DNA from: Bacillota bacterium
GTDB lineage: Bacteria > Bacillota > Clostridia > DSM-8532
Direction: 5' to 3'
Assembly: GCA_022702935.2 (NCBI GenBank)
Contig: JAKIML020000016.1
Location: forward strand, 1 to 35,768
Length of the DNA: 35,768 bases
Shown: positions 6,916 to 14,975 of the stretch, one piece after another
Position numbering within the stretch: the first letter of the stretch is position 1
Layout: each line of letters starts with the position of its first letter
The notes under the pieces: generated by a model
Told to the model about the DNA's origin: nothing
The model's database searches: none
What the model saw: the letters and a program-made list of their open reading frames with translations, nothing else
Position numbers and translations under genes: made by a program

Positions 6916-8781
6916 ATGGTTATGAGAACATCTCGCAGATATATGGAAAAGAACTTTGATGTGATTGTGGTAGGCGGAGGTCTTGCAGGAACCTGTGCTG
7001 CCATTGCATCTGCCCGGCATGGTGCCAAAACAGCCCTTATTCAGAACCGTTCAGTACTCGGCGGAAATTGCAGCTCTGAAATCCGCATGCATATTGTGGG
7101 TGCAAGCTGCCATCTGGCAAAGCTCAATGCCGCAGAAACAGGAATTGTAGAAGAACTCCTGCTTGAGAATAAAAACATTAATGTAACCCAATCCTTCCCC
7201 ATCTGGGATACCCTGCTCCTTCAAAAGACCCGAGCCACCAAGAACCTGGAAGTCTTTTTAAACACCCATATGCACCATGCTGAGACCCAGGAGGGAAGCA
7301 TTACTGCCATCTACTGTCACCAAACCACTACCGAAACCGATCTAAAGCTTAATGCCAGGATATTCATCGATTGTACCGGACATGGAACCTTGGGTTATCT
7401 GGTGGGCGCCGAAACCCGAAGCGGCAGTGAGTCCATCCATGAGTTTAATGAGCCCAATGCACCCCAGGAGCCCAATCAGTTTACCATGGGCAATACGCTC
7501 ATGTTCCAGGCCATTAACCGGGGAGAGCCGGTCAAGTTTATCAAGCCTTTCTGGGCTTACAGCTTTTCTGAGGAGGATCTGAAGCACAGGAAGCACTACA
7601 ATTGTGTCACAGCCTTTGCTGATGGCGGTGCCACCACAGAGTTTGTGGAGGGAGAAGCCAAAGCACTTCCCGAGTTTTCAGCCATGGACGCTGGTTATTG
7701 GTGGATTGAGCTGGGAGGTAAGTATGACGACATCATTGCCGACGGAGAAATTATTCGTGATGAGCTGTTAAAGTGCGTCTATGGCGTTTGGGATCATATC
7801 AAGAACTGTGGGGATCACGGCGCCGAGAACTATGATCTGGTCTGGGTGGGCATGGTTCCTGGTTATCGGGAAAGCCGTCGTCTTGTAGGGGATTATTTGC
7901 TCACCGAAAACGATATCCGCGCCAATAAGGTCTTTGAGGATGCGGTGGCTTACGGCGGATGGCCCATGGATGAGCATGTGCCTGGTGGGATCATGGACTT
8001 TGATAAATTCCCTTCCCGTATTCTTAACTTTGACGGCCTGTATACGATTCCTTACCGCTGCTACTATTCCAAAAACATTCCCAATCTCATGATGGCTGGG
8101 CGGAATATCAGCACCACAAAAATGGCCTTTGGCAGCACACGGGTCATGGGCACCTGTGCCGTAGGCGGCCAGGCTGCTGGTACTGCGGCAGCGCTTGCCA
8201 TTAAGTACCAATGCACACCCAGAGAGGTTCATCAGCATATGGATGAGCTCCAGCAAACCCTTTTAAAAGATGATTGTTATATCCCCGGGTACAAAAATAC
8301 CGATCCCTGTGATCTCGCCCGTGAGGCCAAGGTCACGGCATCCGGTTATAAGCAAGGCTTTGAACCTGAGAATGTCATTAACGGCATATCCCGTACGGTG
8401 GGAAATAACTCAAATCTCTGGGAGTCCCTGCCCCTGGACCAGGGTGTTCAAACACTGACCCTGGAACTGGAGAGCTTTAAGAAAATCCAAGAAATACGCC
8501 TGACCTTTGACCCCAACTTAAATCAGGAGATTATGCCCTCCATCACCCATCAGGTCAAAAACCGCCAGGTAAAAGATCTCCCGCCGGAACTGGTCAGGGA
8601 TTATGAGGTGACCTTCTATTACGGGGCCAAGGTTGTCCATAGCCTTCATATTAATGATAATTACCAAAGGCACAATGTTATTGCCCTTCCCTCGCCGGTT
8701 ACGGCTGATCGGGTAGAGATCAAAGTTCTGGCAACCTATGGCTATCCTGCGGCAAGGATATTTGAAGTCAGACTATACTAA
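6916..8781 (+). CDS. FAD-dependent oxidoreductase with C-terminal discoidin-like domain (copy 2)
   Basis: This is a 621-residue paralogue of the preceding gene, alignable along its whole length and identical at more than half of positions by eye. It has the Rossmann motif (VVGGGLAGTCAAIA, about residues 18-31), LGGNCSSEIRMH, NEPNAPQEPN, MAGRNISTTKMA and a C-terminal beta-sandwich-like region from about residue 470. Insertions around residues 230-250 (FADGGATTEFVEGEAKALPEF) and near GGIMDFDKFPS distinguish it from copy 1. The ATG at 6916 is chosen because an AAAGGA ribosome site ends five bases upstream and it follows copy 1's stop. The ATG at 6922 is also possible. The open frame extends back to 6799 but those residues have no counterpart in copy 1. 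It may be a second catalyst for a related substrate or a heteromeric partner. Confidence 0.84.
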   Translation: MVMRTSRRYMEKNFDVIVVGGGLAGTCAAIASARHGAKTALIQNRSVLGGNCSSEIRMHIVGASCHLAKLNAAETGIVEELLLENKNINVTQSFPIWDTLLLQKTRATKNLEVFLNTHMHHAETQEGSITAIYCHQTTTETDLKLNARIFIDCTGHGTLGYLVGAETRSGSESIHEFNEPNAPQEPNQFTMGNTLMFQAINRGEPVKFIKPFWAYSFSEEDLKHRKHYNCVTAFADGGATTEFVEGEAKALPEFSAMDAGYWWIELGGKYDDIIADGEIIRDELLKCVYGVWDHIKNCGDHGAENYDLVWVGMVPGYRESRRLVGDYLLTENDIRANKVFEDAVAYGGWPMDEHVPGGIMDFDKFPSRILNFDGLYTIPYRCYYSKNIPNLMMAGRNISTTKMAFGSTRVMGTCAVGGQAAGTAAALAIKYQCTPREVHQHMDELQQTLLKDDCYIPGYKNTDPCDLAREAKVTASGYKQGFEPENVINGISRTVGNNSNLWESLPLDQGVQTLTLELESFKKIQEIRLTFDPNLNQEIMPSITHQVKNRQVKDLPPELVRDYEVTFYYGAKVVHSLHINDNYQRHNVIALPSPVTADRVEIKVLATYGYPAARIFEVRLY

Positions 8782-8836
8782 CCAAATTTTCATACCCACC
8801 AGGCGAAGGGTTTACTCTGCTGTTATAGTTTTATTG

Positions 8837-8861
8837 GGCCGTCCCGCAAAGGCGGCCTTTT
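8837..8861 (+). terminator. Intrinsic terminator after the FAD oxidoreductase operon
   Basis: GGCCG-T-C pairs with G-G-CGGCC (stem 8837-8843 with 8851-8857, one G-T pair) around a 7-base loop, followed by TTTT. It closes the two-gene operon 55 bp after the stop codon. Confidence 0.7.
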
Positions 8862-8927
8862 GATTGACGGTTTTCTGAACATAGAAAATGCGTAAAGCTT
8901 CATATAAAAAAAAGCCTAATTTACTTA

Positions 8928-8936
8928 TGGTATAAT
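8928..8936 (+). promoter_or_regulatory. Extended -10 promoter of the MBL-fold / pol IV genes
   Basis: TGGTATAAT fits an extended -10 (TGnTATAAT) about 40 bp before the ATG of the metallo-beta-lactamase gene. No matching -35 is visible because the spacer is A-rich. Extended -10 promoters can work without one. A GGGGG ribosome site follows at about 8966-8970. Confidence 0.5.
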
Positions 8937-8975
8937 GAGATTAAGTCTACGTTTTTACTGATAAGGGGGTTCATC

Positions 8976-10637
8976 ATGAAGATCAAGTTTCTGGGTGCGG
9001 CTACATCGGTAACCGGCTCTTCTCATCTCATCACAACCCAAAAACACAAGATCTTGCTGGATTGCGGCATGTTCCAGGGGAACGACGAAATAGAGGCCTT
9101 GAATCGGGAGCCTTTTGATTTTGATCCCAGTGAAATAGATTTTGTTATTCTGAGCCACGCCCATATTGATCACAGCGGACGGCTTCCGTTATTGGTCAAG
9201 CGGGGCTATAAAGGCCAGATCTACTGCACCGACGCAACCGCCGACCTTTTGGATATCATGCTCAAGGACAGCGGATACATTCAGGAGCGTGAAGCCGAAT
9301 GGAGGAACAAAAAGAATCAGCGTAAAGGAAAACCCTTAGTCGAGCCGCTGTATACCTTCAATGACGCGCAGGCTGCCTTGAAGCAAGTGCGGCCGGTTCT
9401 TTACAACCAGCTTATCGAGCTTGATCCCGATTTAAAAATCGTCTTTAATGATGCGGGGCATGTACTGGGCTCATCCATTGTCGAGCTCTTTATCAAGGAG
9501 GATGACAATGTCTCTAAAATTGTGTTCTCCGGCGATTTAGGCATGAAGAACAGGCCCATTCTCCGGGATCCTACCATTATTAAGAAGGCCGATTATCTGA
9601 TTATGGAAACGACCTATGGTAATCGGGTTCATGAGAAGAATGCCTCCAGCATAGAAAAGCTCATAGAAATCGTTCTCAAGACCACTAAGCGGGGCGGCAA
9701 TGTCATTATTCCCTCCTTTGCCGTGGGACGGACCCAGGAGCTTATCTTTGAGTTCAACCGTTTTTATGAAGAGCATTCGGAGTACAGAGATGCCCTGAGC
9801 AATATCATGGTCTATATCGACAGCCCCATGGGCGCATCGGCCACTGAGGTATTCAGAAGGAATGCCCAGGTCTTTGACGATGAGATGAAGGCTTATATTC
9901 TTCAGGGAGATAACCCCCTGGACTTTAAAAACCTGAAATTCACTCGCACCAGTGAGGATTCCATGGCCCTGAACCAGGATCCCAGCCCAAAAATCATCAT
10001 CTCCTCCAGCGGTATGTGCGAAGCTGGACGGATTAAGCACCATCTTAAGCATAACCTGTGGAATCCCAAATCCAGCATTGTCTTTGTAGGCTATCAGGCA
10101 GAGGGAACCCTGGGCAGAGCCCTGGTCAATGGGAGCAAGGTAGTCACCATCTTTGGCGAGAAAATCAATGTTGAAGCCGAGATTTACAATTTGGAAGGAT
10201 TCTCGGGCCACGCTGACAGGAACGGCCTTTTGGAATGGCTCTCCGGCTTCCGGGTTAAACCCCACCGGATCTTCTTAGTCCATGGCGAGGAGGAGTCCAA
10301 AAGGGATTTTGCCAGAACTGTCAAGGAGACCCTTGGTTTTGATTGCACAGTGGTCAACAAGGTTTCTGAGTACACCCTATCCCATGAAAGCATACAGACT
10401 GAGGAGGAAATCCTTCAGGAGCGTGTTTCCCCGGAGGCCCTGGCCGAGATTAAGAATAGAATTGCTAACCTTCACGATTTTTTGGAAACCATTCTTTACA
10501 ATACCCGCTTAGCCATGGGCTCCAATCTCTCCCCTGATCAGGTTACCGAGATTAACAACATCCTTCTGGGGCTTGAAAAGAATATTATCAATCTGGGTTC
10601 TGCCGTAACACGGGAATCCAACCCTTTTGTAGAATGA
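8976..10637 (+). CDS. Beta-CASP metallo-beta-lactamase protein (RNA-processing exonuclease type)
   Basis: The 553-residue protein starts with the MBL fold (MKIKFLGAATSVTGSSHL) and the zinc motif HAHIDH at residues 61-66. GHVLGSSI and SGDLG follow, then a beta-CASP domain containing IPSFAVGRTQELIFEF, and finally the RMM segment with SSSGMCEAGRIKHHL and GFSGHADRNGL. This is the CPSF73/YSH1-like family, known for RNA endonuclease or exonuclease activity, and is distinct from RNase J by sequence. About 80 C-terminal residues after the RMM domain (EEEILQERV onward) form a helical extension. It probably shares a transcript with the polymerase gene that begins four bases after its stop. The substrate RNA is unknown, and the link to the neighbouring polymerase may be only co-transcription. 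Confidence 0.88.
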   Translation: MKIKFLGAATSVTGSSHLITTQKHKILLDCGMFQGNDEIEALNREPFDFDPSEIDFVILSHAHIDHSGRLPLLVKRGYKGQIYCTDATADLLDIMLKDSGYIQEREAEWRNKKNQRKGKPLVEPLYTFNDAQAALKQVRPVLYNQLIELDPDLKIVFNDAGHVLGSSIVELFIKEDDNVSKIVFSGDLGMKNRPILRDPTIIKKADYLIMETTYGNRVHEKNASSIEKLIEIVLKTTKRGGNVIIPSFAVGRTQELIFEFNRFYEEHSEYRDALSNIMVYIDSPMGASATEVFRRNAQVFDDEMKAYILQGDNPLDFKNLKFTRTSEDSMALNQDPSPKIIISSSGMCEAGRIKHHLKHNLWNPKSSIVFVGYQAEGTLGRALVNGSKVVTIFGEKINVEAEIYNLEGFSGHADRNGLLEWLSGFRVKPHRIFLVHGEEESKRDFARTVKETLGFDCTVVNKVSEYTLSHESIQTEEEILQERVSPEALAEIKNRIANLHDFLETILYNTRLAMGSNLSPDQVTEINNILLGLEKNIINLGSAVTRESNPFVE

Positions 10638-10641
10638 TGAA

Positions 10642-11874
10642 ATGATGGATCGGACGATATTACATTGTGACTGTAACGGTTTTTATGCCTCGGTAGAATG
10701 TCTGCTGAGGCCTGAGCTTAAGAATGTTCCCATGGCAGTGTGCGGAAATCCGGAGAACAGGCACGGGATTATCCTGGCCAAAAACGAACTGGCCAAGAAA
10801 TACCATGTGAAAACGGCAGAGACCATATGGCAGGCCAAGAAAAAGTGTCCCGACCTGGTCCTGGTTCCGCCCCACCATGATGAATACGAGAAATACTCTG
10901 CACTGGTCAACCGGATATATCAGGATTACACCGACAGGGTGGAGCCCTTCGGTATTGATGAATCCTGGCTGGATGTGACTGGGAGCCTTCATCTCTTCGG
11001 CTCGGGCAAGGAGATTGCCGATACCCTTCGAAAAAGGGTGGCCACTGAGATCGGCTTAACCATTTCAGTAGGGGTTTCCTTTAACAAGGTCTTTGCCAAG
11101 CTGGGCAGCGATTATAAGAAGCCCGATGCCACCACCGTCATTGACCGGAATAATTATAAAGAGCTCATTTATCCCCTGCCGGTTTCTGATCTTCTGTATG
11201 TGGGAAAAGCGGCCAAGGAAGTGCTTTCCCACCTTCATATTTTCACCATCGGTGACCTGGCGAGAAGTGATAAGTCCATGATTATCTCTAAGCTGGGAAA
11301 AATGGGAGAGATGATCCATGATTACGCCAACGGCCTGGACGATGCGCCCGTAAAGTCCGTCACCGAGGAGAGTGATATTAAGTCGGTGGGCAATGGCATG
11401 ACTTTTAAACGGGATCTTGTAGGATTATCGGACATTACCATAAGTGTCCATGCCCTGGCCGACAGTGTGGCTTCCCGTATGAGGAGATACGGTGTAAAAT
11501 GTTCCACCGTCCAGGTGACCATCCGGGATCCGCAGTTTAAGAATATCTGCAGACAGAAATCGCTGAAAAGGCCCACCCATCTTGCCCGAGAGATATCGCA
11601 AGCGGCGCTGGAAATCATTAAGAACTGCTGGGATATGAAAAATCCTATCCGCATGCTCACCATAACAGGCTCAAACCTCATCACCAAGGATGAGTACTAT
11701 ACCGAGCAGTTGAGCCTGTTCGAGGAATGCTGCGATGAGAAGCGGCAGAAGCAGGAGCAATTGGAAACCACCCTGGACAAAATCAGGAGCAAGTTCGGAA
11801 GAGGGGCTGTCACTTTTGGCTCATCCCTCCACAATACCCTGGGCATTAATGAAGAGGACCCTCATTCCTCATAG
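10642..11874 (+). CDS. dinB: Y-family DNA polymerase IV
   Basis: This 410-residue translesion polymerase has the palm motifs with D10 (HCDCNGFYASVE) and D106-E107 (GIDESWLDVTG), which bind the catalytic metals. SVGVSFNKVFAKLGSDYKKP, a helix-hairpin-helix-like thumb (YVGKAAKEVLSHLHIFTIGDLA) and a little-finger domain follow. Near residue 354 QLSLF fits a sliding-clamp-binding peptide, and dnaN in this window encodes the presumed partner. The start is one of two adjacent ATGs (10642 or 10645). No clear ribosome site is seen, so translation probably depends on coupling to the preceding gene. The last 13 bases overlap the 3' end of the convergent tlpA-like gene. No LexA box was recognised upstream. 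Confidence 0.92.
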   Translation: MMDRTILHCDCNGFYASVECLLRPELKNVPMAVCGNPENRHGIILAKNELAKKYHVKTAETIWQAKKKCPDLVLVPPHHDEYEKYSALVNRIYQDYTDRVEPFGIDESWLDVTGSLHLFGSGKEIADTLRKRVATEIGLTISVGVSFNKVFAKLGSDYKKPDATTVIDRNNYKELIYPLPVSDLLYVGKAAKEVLSHLHIFTIGDLARSDKSMIISKLGKMGEMIHDYANGLDDAPVKSVTEESDIKSVGNGMTFKRDLVGLSDITISVHALADSVASRMRRYGVKCSTVQVTIRDPQFKNICRQKSLKRPTHLAREISQAALEIIKNCWDMKNPIRMLTITGSNLITKDEYYTEQLSLFEECCDEKRQKQEQLETTLDKIRSKFGRGAVTFGSSLHNTLGINEEDPHSS

Positions 11875-12491
11875 ATCAGGGCAATTCCTCGTCTGAGGGT
11901 GTCCTCATCGATGGCCCCTTCCACGCCCGCCTGGATATACCCATCTTTGTCAATGAACAAGGTGCTGGGAATGGATCGAACCCCATACGTAATGGCCCCC
12001 TCCTGATGGGTATCAAAGAGGACGGTAAAGGTGAACTGGTTATCTTCAATATACTCTTTGCCTGTCTCAACTTTTTCACGTTGTCCATCCACCAAGTCCA
12101 CCATGAGGAAGATCAGTTCCTCCCTTTCATACTCTTCCGAAACCTTGTTAAAATGCGGCATCTCAGATTTACAGGGAGGGCACCAGCTTGCCCAGAAATT
12201 GAGTACCACCGGAGTTCCACGATAGTCGGAAAGCTTGACCTCATTGCCCTCCCAGTCCACAGCCGTAAAATCGGGGGCAAGAATGGGCTGGGGCGTATCC
12301 TCCTCGGCAGGGGACGGGCTCTGGTTTTGATTCCCCGGTTCCACCGAAGGCGGAGTTCTGCTGGTCTCGACCTTAGTTAGTGAATTCTCCGGCGAATAGC
12401 GGTTGGATAAATACCTGTAGGCCAGGCCCGCACCCGCCATGAACACAATAAACAGGACTATATAAAGAATGGTTCTTAGTTTTTTATTCAT
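11862..12491 (-). CDS. Membrane-anchored TlpA/ResA-like thiol-disulfide oxidoreductase
   Basis: The 209-residue protein has an N-terminal membrane anchor (about residues 7-27), a Ser/Pro/Gln/Glu-rich linker (about 37-68) and a thioredoxin-fold domain from about residue 70. The active site is WCPPC (C104, C107), followed by the cis-Pro region GVRSIPSTLFID. It should act on the outer face of the membrane, reducing or isomerising thiols on exported proteins. The ccdA gene lies 26 bp upstream in the same operon and would supply electrons from cytoplasmic thioredoxin. An AAGGGAG ribosome site supports the ATG. Its 3' end overlaps dinB by 13 bp in convergent orientation. No cytochrome c maturation genes are visible, so the client proteins are unknown. 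Confidence 0.9.
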   Translation of the reverse strand: MNKKLRTILYIVLFIVFMAGAGLAYRYLSNRYSPENSLTKVETSRTPPSVEPGNQNQSPSPAEEDTPQPILAPDFTAVDWEGNEVKLSDYRGTPVVLNFWASWCPPCKSEMPHFNKVSEEYEREELIFLMVDLVDGQREKVETGKEYIEDNQFTFTVLFDTHQEGAITYGVRSIPSTLFIDKDGYIQAGVEGAIDEDTLRRGIALIYEE

Positions 12492-12517
12492 ACCATTTCT
12501 CCCTTTTCATAGATTGC

Positions 12518-13180
12518 TTAGCTGAACAGGGCCAGAAGCCTTCCCATAAGACCCGTCATCATGGCCAGGCCCAGGGCCACCAAAAGCAGGCCTGAAATCA
12601 TGTTAATTACACGGTAATGTTTTTTAATAAAATCAAAGACCCCTTTAAGCTGATTAAGAAGAAGCGCTGATACTACAAAAGGAATGCCAAGCCCGAGAGA
12701 AAAACTTAAAAGCAGGGTAATCCCCTTCATGCTGCTTTGGGCATTGGCCGCCAGCATCAGTGCTGAGCCCAAAAAGGCTCCCACACAGGGGGTCCAGCCT
12801 ATTGAAAACACAGCCCCAAACAGGATGGAGGAAAAGAATCCTAGTTGATTGGGTTGATATTCCTTACTGATGAAGCCCCTGAATAAGTTGAATTTCAAGA
12901 TACCCAGATAATTCAGGCCAAAAAGGACCACCAAAGCCCCTGTGATAATATTTACGGCCATTGCATAGCGAATCAGAAAACTACCCAGGGTGCCTGCAAA
13001 GGCGCCGAGGGCGGTAAAAACAAGGGAAAAGCCCAGTACAAAGCCAAGGGCATTGGTCAAGGTCTTTCCTCTGCTTCTTTCTCCTCCGGCAAAGTACAGA
13101 ACATATAATGGCAGCATGGGAAGCATGCAGGGTGAGACAAAGGTCATGATTCCCTCAAGAAATACAATGATATAATCCAA
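12518..13180 (-). CDS. ccdA: CcdA-type cytochrome c biogenesis / thiol-reductant transporter
   Basis: This polytopic membrane protein of about 220 residues has six predicted hydrophobic helices. The conserved cysteines lie in FVSPCMLPMLPLY (helix 1) and SIGWTPCVGAFLGSAL (helix 4), the signature of the CcdA/DsbD-beta family, which moves reducing equivalents across the membrane. The start is taken as TTG at 13178-13180, with GGAGGA six bases upstream. That gives the usual CcdA length and begins directly before the first helix. The frame remains open to 13309, but the extra 43 residues look unlike the family. It is first in a two-gene operon with the TlpA-like protein, the natural electron acceptor. 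Confidence 0.9.
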   Translation of the reverse strand: MDYIIVFLEGIMTFVSPCMLPMLPLYVLYFAGGERSRGKTLTNALGFVLGFSLVFTALGAFAGTLGSFLIRYAMAVNIITGALVVLFGLNYLGILKFNLFRGFISKEYQPNQLGFFSSILFGAVFSIGWTPCVGAFLGSALMLAANAQSSMKGITLLLSFSLGLGIPFVVSALLLNQLKGVFDFIKKHYRVINMISGLLLVALGLAMMTGLMGRLLALFS

Positions 13181-13302
13181 GACATTTCCTCCTTCTATAT
13201 GGATCATGCCGTTCCATGCTTTTATAGTGTTTGAATCTATCATATCAAATAAACCCTGTTTTGACTGTAACCCTGTCACAAAAAATTTATGATTCAGGAT
13301 GG

Positions 13303-13330
13303 TTTTCATTTCGGCTTTTTATGTTATATT
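13303..13330 (+). promoter_or_regulatory. Candidate promoter of the DUF896 gene
   Basis: TTTTCA (13303-13308) and TATATT (13325-13330) are separated by 16 bp and lie about 40 bp upstream of the ATG. Both are partial matches to the vegetative consensus. Confidence 0.4.
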
Positions 13331-13371
13331 ATGATAGATATAGCTATACCCGGGTTCATAAAGGAGATACT

Positions 13372-13593
13372 ATGGAAAAAGCCAAGATAGAACGCATTAA
13401 TTTCCTTGCCAGAAAGTCTAAAACTGAAGGACTTACTGAGGAAGAAAAGCTGGAGCAGCAGGCACTGAGAAAGGAATATATTGCTGCCATGAAAGAAAGC
13501 CTCATTAATACCTTGGATCAGGTGGTCATTGTGGATAAAGAAGGAAATCAGACCAGGCTCAATCCGAAGCCTTCCTCACATCCCAAGCAATAA
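13372..13593 (+). CDS. DUF896 (YnzC-like) small protein
   Basis: The 73-residue protein begins MEKAKIERINFLARKSKTEG and continues LTEEEKLEQQALRKEYI, the hallmark of the DUF896/YnzC family: a short basic helical hairpin of unknown molecular role. In Bacillus the family is loosely tied to the SOS-linked yneA-yneB-ynzC cluster, but no such neighbours are here. The ATG at 13372 is chosen because AAGGAG lies seven bases upstream and the residues match the family start. The frame stays open to 13231, but those codons are not family-like. The gene stands alone with its own promoter candidate and converges on serS across a shared terminator. The C-terminal tail (QTRLNPKPSSHPKQ) appears unstructured. 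Confidence 0.87.
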   Translation: MEKAKIERINFLARKSKTEGLTEEEKLEQQALRKEYIAAMKESLINTLDQVVIVDKEGNQTRLNPKPSSHPKQ

Positions 13594-13597
13594 TCAA

Positions 13598-13636
13598 AAA
13601 GACACTATAAAGCGTTTAAAGCCTTATAGTGTCTTT
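13598..13636. terminator. Bidirectional terminator between DUF896 gene and serS
   Basis: A 13-bp perfect stem (13598-13610 with 13624-13636; AAAGACACTATAA) surrounds a short loop. A run of A precedes it and a run of T follows it, so it can stop both the rightward DUF896 transcript and the leftward parA-parB-DUF4446-serS transcript. Confidence 0.85.
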
Positions 13637-13657
13637 CTTATCATGATAAACCTTATC

Positions 13658-14944
13658 TTACTTTTTGGGATAGAGTCTGTCCTTGCCAACCCAAGGTCTT
13701 AATACCTCAGGAACAACGATGCTTCCATCCTCCTGCTGATACTGCTCCACAATGGCAGGGAGAACACGGCTGGTTGCCAGGCCCGATGCGTTCAGGGTAT
13801 GCAGGAACTCCGTTTTCTTGCTGTCCTTGCGTCTGAAGCGGATATTGCCTCTTCTGGCCTGATAGTCATAGGCATTGGAGCAGGAGCTTACCTCTTTATA
13901 ATCATTCATACTGGGAATCCATATTTCAATATCATAGGTTTTACCCATGCTTGCGCTGCAATCCTGTGCGGCAAGCTTGCTGACACGATGGTGGAGGCCC
14001 AGGCCCTGAACCAGCTTTTCAGCCTTATGAACCAGTTCCTGGAGTGCATCCTCGGATTGCTCGGGCAGGGTATACTGGAACATCTCAACCTTGTTGAATT
14101 GATGACCGCGTATCATTCCCCTCTCTTCTGCCCTATTGCTTCCGGCTTCCTTTCTATAGCAGGGCGTATAAGCAAAATACTTTTTAGGAAGGTCCTCTTC
14201 GTTTAATATTTCATCCCTGTGATAGTTAATCAGAGCTGTCTCAGCCGTGGGCAGAATAAACTGCATTCTGTCATTGACTTCTCCAGTCTCAATCTTGAAA
14301 ACATCCTCTGCGAACTTGGGGAATTGTCCTGCGGTATAGCCGCATTGATAGGTCAAAAGATGGGGCGGCAGCATAAACTGATAGCCATCCTTAATATGTT
14401 CGGTGATAAAGTAATTGAGCAATGCCCATTCAAGCAAGGCACCGTCCCCGGTATAAACCCAGAAGCCGCTTCCACCGATTTTTACACCCCGATCATAATC
14501 AATGAGTCCGCAGGAGGTAACCAGATCCACATGATTTTTGGGGGTGAATGCGAACTGGGGCTTTTCGCCGAAGGTACGAACTACCTGATTATTCTCTTTT
14601 CCACCGGGAACTACATCATCGGCAGGAATGTTAGGCAGCGCCGAGAGAAAATTGAAGATCTTATCCTCAACTTCTTTAAGCTCATCCTCCATAACCTTGA
14701 CCTTGTCGGAGATCTCCTTCATCTGGGCCAATAAATCGGAGACATTCTTTCCCTGCTTTTTAAGCATGGGAATATCATTGGAAACCTTATTTTTTCTCGC
14801 CTTTAATTCCTCGGATTCAGCAATAATGCTTCTTCTTTTCTGATCCCAGGATAGCAGCTCGGTAAAATCAACCTCATAGAGTCTTTTTTGAAGGGCCAGC
14901 CTGACCTCTTCGGGGTTATTCCGTATTCTTTGAATGTCCAGCAT
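13658..14944 (-). CDS. serS: Seryl-tRNA synthetase
   Basis: This 428-residue class II aminoacyl-tRNA synthetase has the usual family length. The N-terminal residues (about 1-105) form the long tRNA-binding coiled coil (RSIIAESEELKARKNKVSNDI onward). The catalytic core has motif 2 (PCYRKEAGSNRAEERGMIRGHQFNKVE) and motif 3 (NASGLATSRVLPAIVEQYQ). It attaches serine to tRNA-Ser and supplies the precursor for selenocysteyl-tRNA where that exists. GAGGAG precedes the ATG by about eight bases. It sits 31 bp after the DUF4446 gene, so it is probably the last gene of the parA-parB operon. No T-box leader fits in that space. Confidence 0.96.
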   Translation of the reverse strand: MLDIQRIRNNPEEVRLALQKRLYEVDFTELLSWDQKRRSIIAESEELKARKNKVSNDIPMLKKQGKNVSDLLAQMKEISDKVKVMEDELKEVEDKIFNFLSALPNIPADDVVPGGKENNQVVRTFGEKPQFAFTPKNHVDLVTSCGLIDYDRGVKIGGSGFWVYTGDGALLEWALLNYFITEHIKDGYQFMLPPHLLTYQCGYTAGQFPKFAEDVFKIETGEVNDRMQFILPTAETALINYHRDEILNEEDLPKKYFAYTPCYRKEAGSNRAEERGMIRGHQFNKVEMFQYTLPEQSEDALQELVHKAEKLVQGLGLHHRVSKLAAQDCSASMGKTYDIEIWIPSMNDYKEVSSCSNAYDYQARRGNIRFRRKDSKKTEFLHTLNASGLATSRVLPAIVEQYQQEDGSIVVPEVLRPWVGKDRLYPKK

Positions 14945-14975
14945 AATAGAGTTACTCCTCTCGTATTAAAAACCT

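Noticed and set aside
9537-10265. 242-codon open frame on the minus strand inside the beta-CASP gene
   Set aside because: It lies wholly antisense to a clear conserved gene, has no ribosome site and no recognisable domain, and is an expected shadow of the codon pattern.
13181-13309. 43-residue N-terminal extension of CcdA
   Set aside because: It is not hydrophobic or family-like, and a strong ribosome site precedes the TTG at 13180.
14945-14975. T-box leader for serS
   Set aside because: Only 31 bp separate serS from the upstream gene, which is too short for a T-box, and no T-box sequence was seen.
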